This document shows positions 7,949 through 19,900 of a stretch of 64,000 bases of DNA, piece after piece. Made by a program: the position numbers and the translations under genes. The stretch is from contig JAVTVJ010001205.1 in assembly GCA_034509425.1 (NCBI GenBank), positions 1-64,000 of the forward strand, read 5' to 3'. Position 1 is the stretch's first letter. Each line of letters begins with the position of its first letter. The notes under the pieces were generated by a model, which saw only the letters and a program-made list of their open reading frames with translations, searched no databases and had not been told where the DNA came from. The stretch is from Eopsaltria australis. Lineage: Eukaryota; Chordata; Aves; Passeriformes; Petroicidae.

Positions 7949-10900
7949 GTGCCAAGCAGGTTGCAGAAGTCTTCTGCCATCCAAGTTTCTCTGATGCATC
8001 TCAGGTAGTTTGTGAGTTGTGAACAAAAGGAGGGAGGATAGAGACAATTAAAGATCAAGGATCTGGTGTTAAATCCTCCCTGCTCAGTCCATGCCTGTGC
8101 ATTCCCCATTCATCATAAATACACTTTGTGCCCCTCTACTCTGTGAGCAAATTATCAGGGTGGTTAAATGCAGCTATGGTGACAATATTTAGAATTTCCC
8201 AAGTCTTACCCTTCCGACCATACCCAGGTAGGTCTCCAGACAGACTTTGCAAGGCTGAGCCCAGGATGAGCTCCCGTGTGAGCTGGAGTAACCAAGCAAT
8301 GAGGTCAGGGTAGGATAATGGGGCAAACTGAGCTCTGCTACAAGGAAATGTCATGTTGATAAATGCAACTGCAACGTTTTTTATAAACAAAAATAAACTT
8401 CATTTGCTTCACAGTGGCTAATGTGCTGTTAATTCAAACCCCACAGAAGAACTCACTGGACACAGTTAATAGTCAGCAGAGCAGATAGGCCAGGCTTTGA
8501 AAGCATTTAATATTCACTGAAGTGCTGCTTGTATCCAATTATAACTCACTACTTGCCATCTTAATAATTTAAATCTGTCCACTCTTTAGAGAGGAAAAAA
8601 ATGCACTAATCAAAGACTTGAATGCACCTTTTGCTTTTGACAGCATTAAATTGAAACTAAATGGTAGATCTTGAATGAGTTACTCCGAAAGAATAAAGGC
8701 ATTAATGAGGTAATTTCATTATAGAGGCTCATCCAAGCCTATGTGAAAACAAGGGAAGTAAATGGAGAGGAAAGCCGCCGAGGAAATTAGGGTTCCTTCC
8801 ACACTAATTAATGTTTGGGGGCATTTAGTACAGGCACCAAATTAACTGCTCCAAAGAACTCCATTGACAAAAAAAAGACATTGTTGCCCTGCCATGTAAT
8901 TAGAAGACAGTACAAGCAGAACACTTAATGAGTATAAAGCCAGCCTTTAACTTATTCTGCTCAGCTTCTGAAAACATGCCTTTGTGGAGGCCTAAGTTTA
9001 AGGAAGCACTGGGCGTACAATATAGGATTGTTTAGGTCCTTCTGGTCGCTGAGCTGTAAACAGGTAGCCCTGAATGAGAGACTCTCAGACTCCTGGAGGC
9101 CCGGCTTCCCAGGAAAAAAAAAGTCTTGAATGCATCCCGAAAGAAGCAAAAAAAGGTGAATAGGCCCGGCAGAGCCAGCACAGTGAATGCTCACCGCTGT
9201 CTTAAGTGATTACATGATGCTGTGCCACCCCCTCTCTTTGAGTTATCTTTACACTGCTTTTGTCTCCTCTAATTGAAGCTGATGAGGTGCTAATCGGTTG
9301 CTTTTTTTAAAAAGCACTACTTAAACACTAGCAAATAGAGTAAGACAGCGTGAGTGGAGTTAATGAGAATTTAGGAAAAAAAAAAAAACCACCAAAACCA
9401 ACAAACCATCCTCAAAACCCAAACCTAAACCAACTCCTGTCGCTCGAAACTAAACCGAGAAGGGAAATGGCTGTGAGGGTTTGAGTTTTGGGAGAGAAGG
9501 GGACAATTCCAGCACGAAATGAATGCCCACACTTTGGCCAGCATCCTTGGCATTCACTTTTTTTTTCATTTAAAATGCTGCCATCAGTGTGTTAAACCTG
9601 TTGTCATTACAGCTGGAGTCAGAGGTCCTGCCTTTGCCATACTCAAATGCATTTCCTAAAAAAGGGTCTGCATAACATTAAATACTCTGCATTTTCCATA
9701 TATTGTGTAGGTGGGTTAATACCGGCTCCTGGTTTTCAAGACCAATTCTGTAGTTCCCAGCTACTGAGAATATTCTGAGTGCTAAAGGAGAGTACAAAAA
9801 GGCCTTGCGGTATTGCTGATGTTGCCTGGCAAGACACAGAAATAATTCTGCGAGGTTTTTGAAGGTGACATTGCAAATCACTGTGTTAAACACAATCCTC
9901 TGCCATTTCTGAATTTGTTTATATCCAGTCTGGGCACACGTATGAGCATAGGATGCTTTTTCAGGCTGTTTGTCCAAGTGAACAACACCTTTAGGACTCC
10001 AGGAAGAGGCTGCCCAATGATGGTGGGTCCAGAGTCTCTGGCACAAGCTCAGGACCAACAGTCAACTCTTGAAATTCTTCAAAATCCAGCAGCTAAGTAG
10101 TTTCCTATTGGACAAAAAGAGGAAAGTGGAACTGAAACTCCTCCAGTCAGATCAAGAAGACGATGAACTTTTCAGTAAGACAATTTCAATTATCTATTTA
10201 TGTAGATGAGCAATAAAGTGTCAGGGCTCCTCCTTTCCTCACTTCTTTTTTTTTTTTTTTTTTTTTTTTTGCCTGTGTATAGAAAACCCAATCAGTTTAC
10301 AAACAGTTCCTTGGGTTTGTGTTTATGCTTGGTAATTGGTAGCTCTATTCACATTCTAAACTGGATTCTTTTCACTTTAATGCATATTCACTTGCTTTTC
10401 TTCTGGTTGTCATGAAAACATAAGGAGAGATTTCTTGCTGGCTGCTAGAAAGAAATTTCCTAGAGAACAAAGTTACAACCAGTTCCTCCAAACGTGTTCC
10501 CATAACCATCCAGCTATAAGGCAGCCAAGAAAGATGCAAAACTGGAAACCCTGCTTTTTCCTGCAGAGGCAGAGAGCAGTTCAGTGGTTGCAAAGCTCCT
10601 GGAGTGTCACATGCCAAACCACCTTTGTAATCAACATCACAATTGCTAGAGCAGAGCATCTTTTGGTTTGTTTGTGGTGGGACCTGAGTGCATTTTCAGG
10701 CCATCTCATCTGTGGCTCCCACCATCAGGGGCCAATAAATCTCATCTTTGACTTCAGAGAGAATTTGGCAGCTATCCCTGCAAAAGAGGTGGCAGATGGC
10801 AGCGTATCCATCAATTGCTGCCATCAATAAAGCTGCAAGCAGTAGAGGAGAGGCTGGAAAGTGAAATCCTCCCTGCCTTTCCCTGTCCTCCTTCCTCCTG

Positions 10901-13900
10901 CTTTGTCCCATAGTCTAAAAATGTCTTCTCAATTTTGGTCACTCTGGAAATGTTAGTTCAGTAAGAATTCACTTGGGGTAATGTTTAATAGGTTTACAAA
11001 CTTCATTTGAAGGCAAAAAGCACAAGGGGTGACAGCAAAGGACTTGAGTGTGTCAGTGGGTGTGGCTATTTTCCCCTGAGTTCCACAGGTTTCTTCGTGG
11101 TATTTCCAAGAGCTCTTCTCAATAAAACTCAGTTGAAGGGGATTTTCCTCTGACTTATTCCTTTGGGTACCAAACCCACTGAGAACTCCTTCCTGCTCAC
11201 ACACAAAAATAGAGAAAAGTGGCAGTGATATGCTTGCACTGAAAATTATCTGGATGGCTCTCTGTTCATCAAGAGATGCATTAGGGATCATGCCCTATAT
11301 TGCTCTCCCCACTGAGACTGGGACATGTAGGGCTTTAGAGGAACAATAAGAACATAGAAACTTGGGCAGAGCTGAGGGAAGGCCTATGGTCAGCAGAGAG
11401 AGAAATGTGCTGGAGAAAGCAAACAGCAGAGGAAGGGAGGGAAGATAAAACAAGGGAGAGAACAAAAGTGTAGCAGAGGTGAGACTCAGAGTCTGGGGGA
11501 GACATCTGACAAGTGACAGGGACTTGTCACAAAACCAGAAGAGAGGTAGCAGTGAGAAATTGGGTGGTTCAAGCTGTGCTGAGAATCACATGAGCAGCTC
11601 ATCCAGAGCCTGCACTCCAGAAGCCAAAGTTCAAAGACAGGGATGCTCCCATGGTTTTTATGGTTCACTTCTGGGTCATTTGATTGAAGAGATTCTAAAT
11701 TTGACAACTCCTAATGTTCAAAGAGGTTTAGATGGTTTTAAATCTGTTCAGCTCATCCCTGTTTCAGATAAACATGAATGGCTCAATTGTTCATTTTAAT
11801 AAAATTCAAATAAAAAAGAGCCATCCAGCACCACAGAAGGACAAGTTAGAAGGGGGTCTCTCACTGAAGAGGAAAGTGAGGATGGTGTAGCTTCATTCCA
11901 TCTCATGATGGCCTAACTCTGGTCACTATCAAAACAGTAATTGCTACCATGAGGCTTCTACAGGCCAAATTTGGATTATGGCATTTGATTTTCCCAAGCA
12001 TGTTAAGCTATTTTGCAGTTCCTTTAGTGGATTTAGCCACCCAATTGATGCATCCTTTTGAAATCTAGCCTCTTTTATGAAATGAGCTGTGAGTTGTGGA
12101 AGGCATGATGCCCTTTATTGATTGATGCCCACCCATCATTTGTAAGATGTAGCCTTGATCCAGGAATAATTACCAAATTGTGTCTCAAAAAATCAACCCA
12201 AAAACCTGTAATGGCATCCTCAAAAATCTTGTGTAGAGAGACTATGGCCTTGTTGGCCATCTCTCCAGGTATTTGGCAGTTGGAAGAAAAGCAAAATATC
12301 CCCTAATATTTTGCATAAATCCTCCTTGCCACTGTTCAAACCTGTAACTTATTTAAGGCCATTACTTTTTTTTTTTTTCCTTCTGGCTACCTGTGGGCAA
12401 AGAAGGTAAATTCCCTTCTGGATGTTTGTTAGCTTGGTTTGGGTTGTTTTCTTTTGTTGGTGGCTTTTTTGTGTGTTGGTTTGTTTTTGAATATTGTGAG
12501 GGGCTTAGGTTTTGCCAGCTCACCTTCAGCACAGTTTTACCCTTTACTGAAAGTCCTACAGTTCATGTTTGAGAGAACAGAGCGTTTCAATTTCCCCTGT
12601 GCAAACAGGTGGCTTAATGTAAAATCACCTGCTTTTATGCCAAGGCTACACAGAAGAGAAACAGAGATCAGCAGGCCTCTAAAATTTCCCTGATTTATAC
12701 ATCCACATATTTCCAGAAATCATGGCACAAAGTTAGAGGTGCCTGTGTTCCTGCCACAAGAATGCCCCAGCCATTACAGAATATCCTGTGATTGTCCCAA
12801 AAAGCAGATAATGCCTGTTTGTTTTAAATAAAGCTTTGAAAAATATCTCTGCAATTCTTTCTCTCACAGAGCTATGGTCCAAGTGAACTGAGAAAGCAGC
12901 AGATATTTAATGAGTCATCTCCACTTTCTGTACTCTTTAATATTCTTCAAACACAGTAATCTCATTCCCAACGTCATACAGAACAAAACAATGCAAGAAT
13001 CCATTTTGAAAATATTAACGTGTTTTACTAAATCCATCTATTTTGCTACAGATGAGCTGTTTGGCTATTTTATCCATGTCCATGGTATTTGTATGTTTGC
13101 CCTGTCAAATATCCCGTGGGATTAATTCCCAGAGCCTCAAGTCCCAGGAGTGGGTTACGTCCTGAGCTCTTGGAAGAGCTGTCTTGCTTTTCAGTGTGCT
13201 AAATCCCCCAGGGTGATTTCACAGGTAGCAACCTCCGGGCAGGACTAACCTCGGGAGGAAAAAACACCCAGCACCGAGTGAGTGTGTTAGCAACGGCAGC
13301 TGACGCAAACAGCGACACCTTCACACTGGGAAGCCACGAAATCCATCAGTGCTGACTGAAGTATTTTGGGCTTGTCAAGCGTCATTGTTTTGGACTTCTG
13401 ACCTCACTTAGCAGAACTGTGCCACCGCCTGCAAGCTTTGTCTTCCGTATTTGCCGTGATAAGTAGCTCTGTAGGCATTTGTTTTCTCTCATCAAATCAT
13501 TGAATGGTAATGCAGTTGTTAGTTTGCCTTGCCCACTTCGAATACATTTTGCAGCCAGTAACCATTCCCAGTTCATTAAGTGCCTGACCTCAGCATTAAC
13601 ACCCCCTCTGCTCGGGTTGCCTTGGAAACAAAGCTTCCTGTGCGTAATCCAAGCTTATCTAGCTCTTTATCCTACATGTGACCCTTAATTACTTGCTAAA
13701 TTAGAATGGTCTTCTGAAAATCACAAGAGGGGGTTAATGCTCTTCCAGAGCTGGTCAGGCTAAGATGACACTAAATTCACAGGGAATTCAAATTCCATGA
13801 TCCCTGAAGGCGTCTCTTTCAGAAGGAAGATGAACTTTCCCAATGGGAGGCAGTGTGCCATGATAATGCTCCTGTCACTCACTTTCCTTGCCCTGCTTGT

Positions 13901-14179
13901 CCAAACCCAGCTTAATCCAGTGTGAACAACGAAGTAAGTAAATATCAGGTTGATAAATTATGGTGCAAGATTCAGTAACCACTTGTCTTCTGTAATTAAC
14001 ATTGTAATTGAAATTCAATAATACACTTCATACACAGATTGCTGGCCTAGGAGGAGGAACAAGGGAGAATCCTCAAGACTATGACAGGGAGATGAAGCAT
14101 AGAAAAACATGGCTCAATATATTAATTGTCTCTTTAATATTGTGGTACATTTTAAGAAATTCTTCTGTCAAAAAAATAG
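7949..14179. other. Intergenic, no gene recognised
   Basis: This is AT-rich single-copy-looking DNA upstream of LMAN1. Short open frames here have no recognisable domains or splice pattern. It holds an A-rich tract (9376-9440), a run of about 25 T (10244-10270) and stretches rich in TAATTA/ATTAAT-type motifs (about 8560-8960, 9220-9360). Those stretches could be conserved non-coding DNA, but this cannot be shown from one sequence. By synteny the neighbour to the left should be CCBE1. I could not identify any of its exons. Confidence 0.5.
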
Positions 14180-14246
14180 TTTTTTTAATGGCTGGATTGA
14201 TGATCTTAGAAGTCTTTTCCAACCTTAATAATTCTATTATTCTAAA
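14180..14246 (+). mobile_element. CR1 LINE 3'-end fragment
   Basis: The stretch ...GATCTTAGAAGTCTTTTCC followed by AACCTTAATAATTCTATTAT has the typical form of the avian CR1 3' end, which finishes in repeats related to ATTCTATGAT. Only the extreme 3' end is present, as is usual for 5'-truncated CR1 copies. Confidence 0.7.
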
Positions 14247-16674
14247 ATGAAAAACTGTTACCTTCCAGATGTCTTGGAGTAGAGATGAAATGGGGTTGGA
14301 TTGTTGAAATATGGCTTAAAATTTCTGAAAATCCACCTTCCCTTCACTGATTTGATAAACAGACATCACAAGAAAAGATAATGCTCTCTAAGATGCCCAG
14401 TGCTTTTCCTATCCATTGTTTCCAGTGGCAACTCAAGGACAGTGAGTCTTTGGCTTCAAGGAGTGGCTTTATAAAGCTGTGCTAAGGCTCAAATGCTAAG
14501 GCATGGTCTCAGGAAAAACCTAAACTAAAATCCTCTGTGACTTCCACACAACATTTAATTAACTGCACATAAATTCAAGCACAGCCAGTGCAAAAATCCC
14601 AGTCTGTTTCAGCATTTCCATCTATTGTGACACAGAAAAGAATTCTGCCTGTGTGCAAAGGCTTGCTTTCAGGGATATTCATAAAAATCATGAACTGATC
14701 ACTGAGATGGGAAGAGACCAGACAGGTCCTCTGGATACAGATACAGCCATTTGCATTTCTGCTCAAAATCCTCAAGTTCAACACAAGATACCTCAAAAGT
14801 TTATTAGCATAAGCAGTGGTTCTCCCCACACTTTTTCGAAGAGTTCGCTCACTTGAGCCTCATTTCTTTTCCTTTGCTCTCCTCTGCCCTTTCCAGTGTG
14901 GGCTTGTTAATGTGTCCAAATGCTCAGAGCTGTGGAGGCTGAAGGAGAGATTTATAGTTACTGTGTGTTCACAGGGATTTTGACTTCTCTGACGACACCT
15001 ATAGAAAATATCATGGCATTTTTATAAGAATGACAGAGAAATTATACCAACAATTTCCAGGCATAATTTGAGACAATGAAGGTATTTCGTTTGTTACGAT
15101 TGTACAGAATTATGATTATACAGATTATCATTCTGCCAGTGCTCTCAGTCCCTGCCAATCCAATTGGGTTTCAGGCCAGTGGGCCATTTTCTGTTCTCTT
15201 TGCTGATCCTTCATTTCCCTGTTACTGGGTTTGAATTCAAATGTAATTTTCAGGACAGAATTCAAGAAAGTTCTTATATATATAATAGGAAACATTTTTT
15301 TGTTTCCTCTAGTGAGTTCATGTAGCAAAACAACTTGAAGAGACTTAACTTGAAGAGTCTAAACTGCTAATATCTATAATTTTGGGAGTCTCTGGATGTT
15401 TTCCTGCATGTCACAGTGGATTGGAGGGCAGCTTTCCATGTCTGGGAAGAAGACTTTTAAAGGAGTTTCCATTTTCAAAGGAGGTTTTACAAATCCTCCA
15501 TGCACAATTGCTAAGACACCGTCTATGCCAATGCCTCTAAGTGGCAAAATTTCCACCTGCTTTCACCTGTGTGGGTGAGTGGGTAAGAGGGAACTGTTTA
15601 AAGGCTTGTGCTTTTGAGTTTCTAGTCTCCTTCAGCATGGTTCTGGCATCTCCCATGTATATGCTCTAAAAACCAAAATAGATTCATAAATCAGGGATGT
15701 TTTAGAATATCATTGGGTGGAAGACACTATACAAAACAAAACATCAAGCACTTTTTTCACTATAGAAAAAAGTGTTAATTGATCAAGAATACTCAATATA
15801 TTTATATATAGAAATTCTAAAATTTATCTCAGAAACATTTTGCTTGCCAAGTCTCATCTCATCATTATAGATTTGCTTACTCCTTTGTGTAGCTGAAAAA
15901 GAAGTGAGAATGTATAGTTTTACTTTCACCCATGCTAAAGGAAATGTGTGCCATTTAAAAAAAATAACTTAATCTCTCCTGAATGCCTCCAAGATCATCC
16001 TCTTGTTTAGCAGGCTCTGAACCTACTTACCAAGTCTTAGATTGCTCATACTTGCAGATTAAGAGGAAAAGAAGGAATGTCAGAATCAAATGGGTATGAA
16101 AAATGTAGAACAAAACCCAAGGGTGTAAAGAAAGTGAGAAAAAAAATCCCACTCCAATAATTATTTTCTTCTCCAATAAGGATGGAAGACAAGCTGCTAA
16201 ATGAAAATGGAGATAATTAAAAAGGAAGCTCTTAACTGTTGCTTCAGTGCTTGATTTAACTCTGAGCCTGCTCTGTGACGCTGCACATTGACAAACAGCC
16301 GTGTTTCTCACCTTGGCAGTGTCGGGGGCCCTCCCCACCTGTCACCACTGTCACCTGTCACGGTTGGGGCCTGTCTGTCACCTGAGGTTTGCTTTGCTCA
16401 CCTCTGTGTAAGGTTGGCCTCGCATTTGGGAGAAACAGTGTGGATCTTCCTGCGGGACTTCCGACTACTCTGCAAATGAACAGAAAAGAGCCCGTGGAAG
16501 CGCTGTCTTTGCTAAGAAAGTAATATTGAGGGGAAAGAACAGATTATTTATCTTTCAGACATTCTGTGCACTGTTAGCGGCTTGCAGCTGTCCGAGAGGC
16601 CGCACGAATGCGGCGGACTCGCAGACCAGCTCACAGCGCGCGGCCCCTCAGACCCGGGGCAGCTCGGAAACTCG
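14247..16674. other. Intergenic, LMAN1 upstream
   Basis: AT-rich sequence with no coding signal I can support. It becomes GC-rich abruptly from about 16560, which marks the start of the LMAN1 CpG island. Confidence 0.5.
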
Positions 16675-16680
16675 CCGGGA

Positions 16681-16743
16681 GGGACCGGGACCGGGACCGG
16701 GACCGGGACCGGGACCGGGACCGGGACCGGGACCGGGACCGGG
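16681..16743 (+). repeat. (GGGACC)10 hexanucleotide repeat in the LMAN1 promoter/5'UTR
   Basis: Ten perfect GGGACC units followed by a further GGG give eleven GGG runs spaced by 3 nt. This fits the G-quadruplex pattern G3N3 repeated. It lies 158-220 bp upstream of the LMAN1 start codon inside the CpG island, so it is either core promoter or transcribed 5'UTR. Confidence 0.95.
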
Positions 16744-16847
16744 CTCCCATCGTACGCTGTGGCCCGACCCACTCCCCGCCCCGCTCCCCGCCCTCAGCCC
16801 GGCCCCGCCTCTCTGCCTGCCCCGCGCGCGCCCGCCCCCGCGCTCGT

Positions 16848-16866
16848 CCAATCAGGGGCCGCCCCG
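16848..16866 (+). promoter_or_regulatory. CCAAT box in an ERSE-like arrangement
   Basis: CCAAT is followed, after exactly nine bases, by CCCCG. The ER-stress response element is CCAAT-N9-CCACG, so this is one mismatch away. LMAN1 encodes a secretory-pathway protein for which unfolded-protein-response control is plausible. Binding by NF-Y with ATF6 or XBP1 is inference. Confidence 0.4.
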
Positions 16867-16900
16867 CTGGCCCTATGCGTCGCCCCGCAGCTCGGCCAAG

Positions 16901-19900
16901 ATGGCGGTGCCGCTCGTCCCGCTGCTGCTCCTGCTCGCCTTCGATTGCCCGGTGCTCGCCGCCGCGCAGGCCACGGAGGGCGCGGCGGCTGTGCCGCATC
17001 GGCGCTTCGAGTACAAGTTCAGCTTCAAGGGGCCGCACCTGGTACAGGTGGACGGCACGGTGCCGTTCTGGGTGCACACGGGCAGTAAGTGCCGGGCGGG
17101 GGTGGAGGGTCCGGGCCGGTGGTGTTCCAGAGGCGGAGGCAGCAGTGTCCGGTCGGGGGACGCGGGGTCCCGGGGAGAAGCCGCGGGCGAAGCTGGCCGT
17201 GGGTGCCGGCCGTGCCCTCGGGCTCCACGTGGCACTAGAGGCGCAGAGGAGATGCTGCGGTGGTGGGGAGGTGCCCGGGCTCCCACCCGCGGTGCGAAGG
17301 CACCTGTGACCTCCTGGTGTGGCGGCCGCGGGCCCTGAGTAGGGGACTCGTGGCGCTGCTGGGAAGTGCTGCTGTGTCACTGCTGCCGCGCTCGAGGTCG
17401 GCCCGGACCGTGCTGCCAGAAAAACTGTTGGGTTTCATCGTCTCAAAGCTCGAAATGCAAAATGTGCCTTGGCAAACAAGGACTTGGTTGAACAACGTTT
17501 GTACAGTTTCTGTGCGCTCTGGGTTAAGGGTACCGTTCTGCTCCGAAAGACTTGTCCTTCCTGAGTATCCCCCCTTGTGAAAGGTGTTGGCATTTACAAG
17601 TTCCACCTTCGCATAGTTTCTCTGCAGTAACTTCTGCTGTGGTTTTGGTTTTTGTCCGACTTTAGTTGCTACTGCTTAATTCGTAAATGTAACTTTTTTA
17701 CTTGACATTATGCTACAAGTGACATGAAGGAAACTGTCTGTAGATGAGGTTTTTTTGCCCCTGCTTTTTCAAGAAAATAATCCCCAAAAGAAATGTTATT
17801 TCATGCAAGCAAATGAATCTTTCTCTGAATGTATGCCTATTGTTCTTTTACACTGCTAAACAGAAAGTTAGAACATCTTGTTTCCTTTCTAGATGCCATC
17901 CCAAGTGCAGATCAGATCCGTATAACAACCTCCTTGAAAAGCCAGAAAGGCTCAGTGTGGACAAAAAACAAATCAATATTTGAATATTGGGAAGTGGAAG
18001 TGACCTTTCGAGTTACAGGAAGAGGCCGCATCGGAGCTGATGGATTGGTAGGAGCAGTTTCACCCAGCTGAGAAAAATAAATGTGCTTTAAAAGTGAATC
18101 TTGACTTATGACTTTTTTGCTTTCTTCATAGGCAATCTGGTTTACAGAAGAGCAAGGCTTGGAAGGTCCTGTTTTTGGGGCAGCTGATAAATGGAATGGT
18201 GTTGGAATTTTCTTTGATTCCTTTGACAATGATGGAAAGGTTGGTTGGAAGGAAACTCTTCTAGCAAAGATGATAAATGAATTTCCTGCCTGTTGAGGAA
18301 AAACCTGGGATGTTGTTTCCCTACTCTTCCCCTCTTTCACTTCAAAGGGAAAAAATACAATAGTCAAATTTCCCTTATAGTGGAAACACCGATTTCTAGG
18401 TGTGTCTTCAGAGATGTTCTTTTTCTTGGAAGAAATCTGCCTTGAGTAGCTCAGTAGCAGAGATTTTGTAGCAGATGAGGATGACAATTGCTGTTTTCAA
18501 TGCTCAGTTTTCCAGTCTAGAATGATCCTGAAACTTAAACAATACATAATTGTTGGGGAAGATGAAATAGGAAAGCATTATAAATATGATTACCTAGCAA
18601 AAGATGCTGAGAATGTAGAAACTATAAGCGATATTGAAATGAAGACAAGCTTAGAGATACCAAACCCCAGTTACTGAATAACTGGAAAACAATGGCATGG
18701 CTGCCTGCAGGTAATCCCCCCTTTGATTAAACAATACCCTCTGCTTGCAGACAGGTCCAAGGGTCAGAACAGACCCTACCAACTTGGCAGAGGGTCCAAA
18801 AAACGGTTTTTAGGGTTTAAAATATAACACTGTATGGTAATGCAACAGTTCTCATAGGCTGTATGCAAATGTTATAAGATTTGTAGTTTGTTCTAGATTG
18901 GTTAATGAAAATTAGAATATTCAACACAGAAGATGATTTACCGTATTGTAAGCGACAAGCTCACTCTCTTCGATCCTCTCTTCGATCTCTTCTCTCCTCT
19001 CTTGCCTCTCTGACCTGCTCCAGGCTGCGTCTGGCAGCCCCTAGCAGGTCTCCTACACCCACGCCTTTTCACAATAAACCTCATGCTCTAAGACCCGTCT
19101 TCAGAGATCTCTTGTCTGTCCCGACCGTCCGAAACCAACCCGCAAATTCTACACATAATAGATCTGCTTTGGTGCTTTTGCTTTTCCTGCACAAACAACT
19201 TTGGCTTGCTTTTAGGCATTTTAGACAAATTTTAGTAGAAGGCTGTCAGGGATGTTGCTGATATTTCCCTTCAAATTAAACTCATCCATTTGTGTGCCAT
19301 TTCATTCCCTAGAAAAACAATCCTGGAGTGATTGTTGTAGGCAACAATGGAAAGCTGCTGTATGACCACCAGAAGTAAGTTTATTTTCAGTGTTGTTGCT
19401 GAATGCTTGCTTTTGAGTGATGAAATGTTCCATTAAACCCTTTGAGAAGCATTATAAAGGCTTCTTTCATATGAAACTTCGTTGTTTCTTTTACATTTGA
19501 GGGTTTCTATTTGTTAAAACACTGCTTTGGCAGTAACAGCAGAGAAGTTGGCAACTGATGGATATTCTAGTGGCATATGCCCTTTGGGATGGATGAAGTC
19601 AGATAAATATAGATACGGTACAGACTATTGTTTATGGGGGTCCTCCAAACACAACTAATAACTGGCAGAAGTGACTAACTGAAAGCTAATTGCTGTTACT
19701 AAAATTAGTTGGGTTAATTTTGATTTCTGATTGCTTATCAACAGCACAACAGATACCTTTTGGGATTTCAGAGAGGAGAGGTGTCTAGCTCAGTTGGTGC
19801 AGTCACTACATCTTATTTCTATCTAGGTTCCCAGGTGCAGGAATATATCTGAAAATTATATCTTAGAGCATATCTTAGAAAACAGGTTTCCCCATTCCTG

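Larger units (their letters stand above)
16560..17340. promoter_or_regulatory. LMAN1 CpG-island promoter
   Basis: A sharply GC- and CpG-rich block surrounds LMAN1 exon 1, as is typical of a housekeeping promoter. It contains the GGGACC repeat, several CCCCGCC-type Sp1-like boxes and a CCAAT box at 16848-16852. No TATA box is evident. Confidence 0.75.

Noticed and set aside
7816..8109. Open frame on - strand resembling a stretch near 18.6 kb
   Set aside because: The similarity is LTR DNA shared by two solo LTRs and ends at the LTR boundary. The rest of the frame is unique flank.
16526..17338. Long + frame with Gly-Pro dipeptide repeats across the LMAN1 promoter
   Set aside because: It reads the GGGACC repeat and exon 1 in the wrong frame and runs into intron 1. 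The LMAN1 frame starts at 16901.
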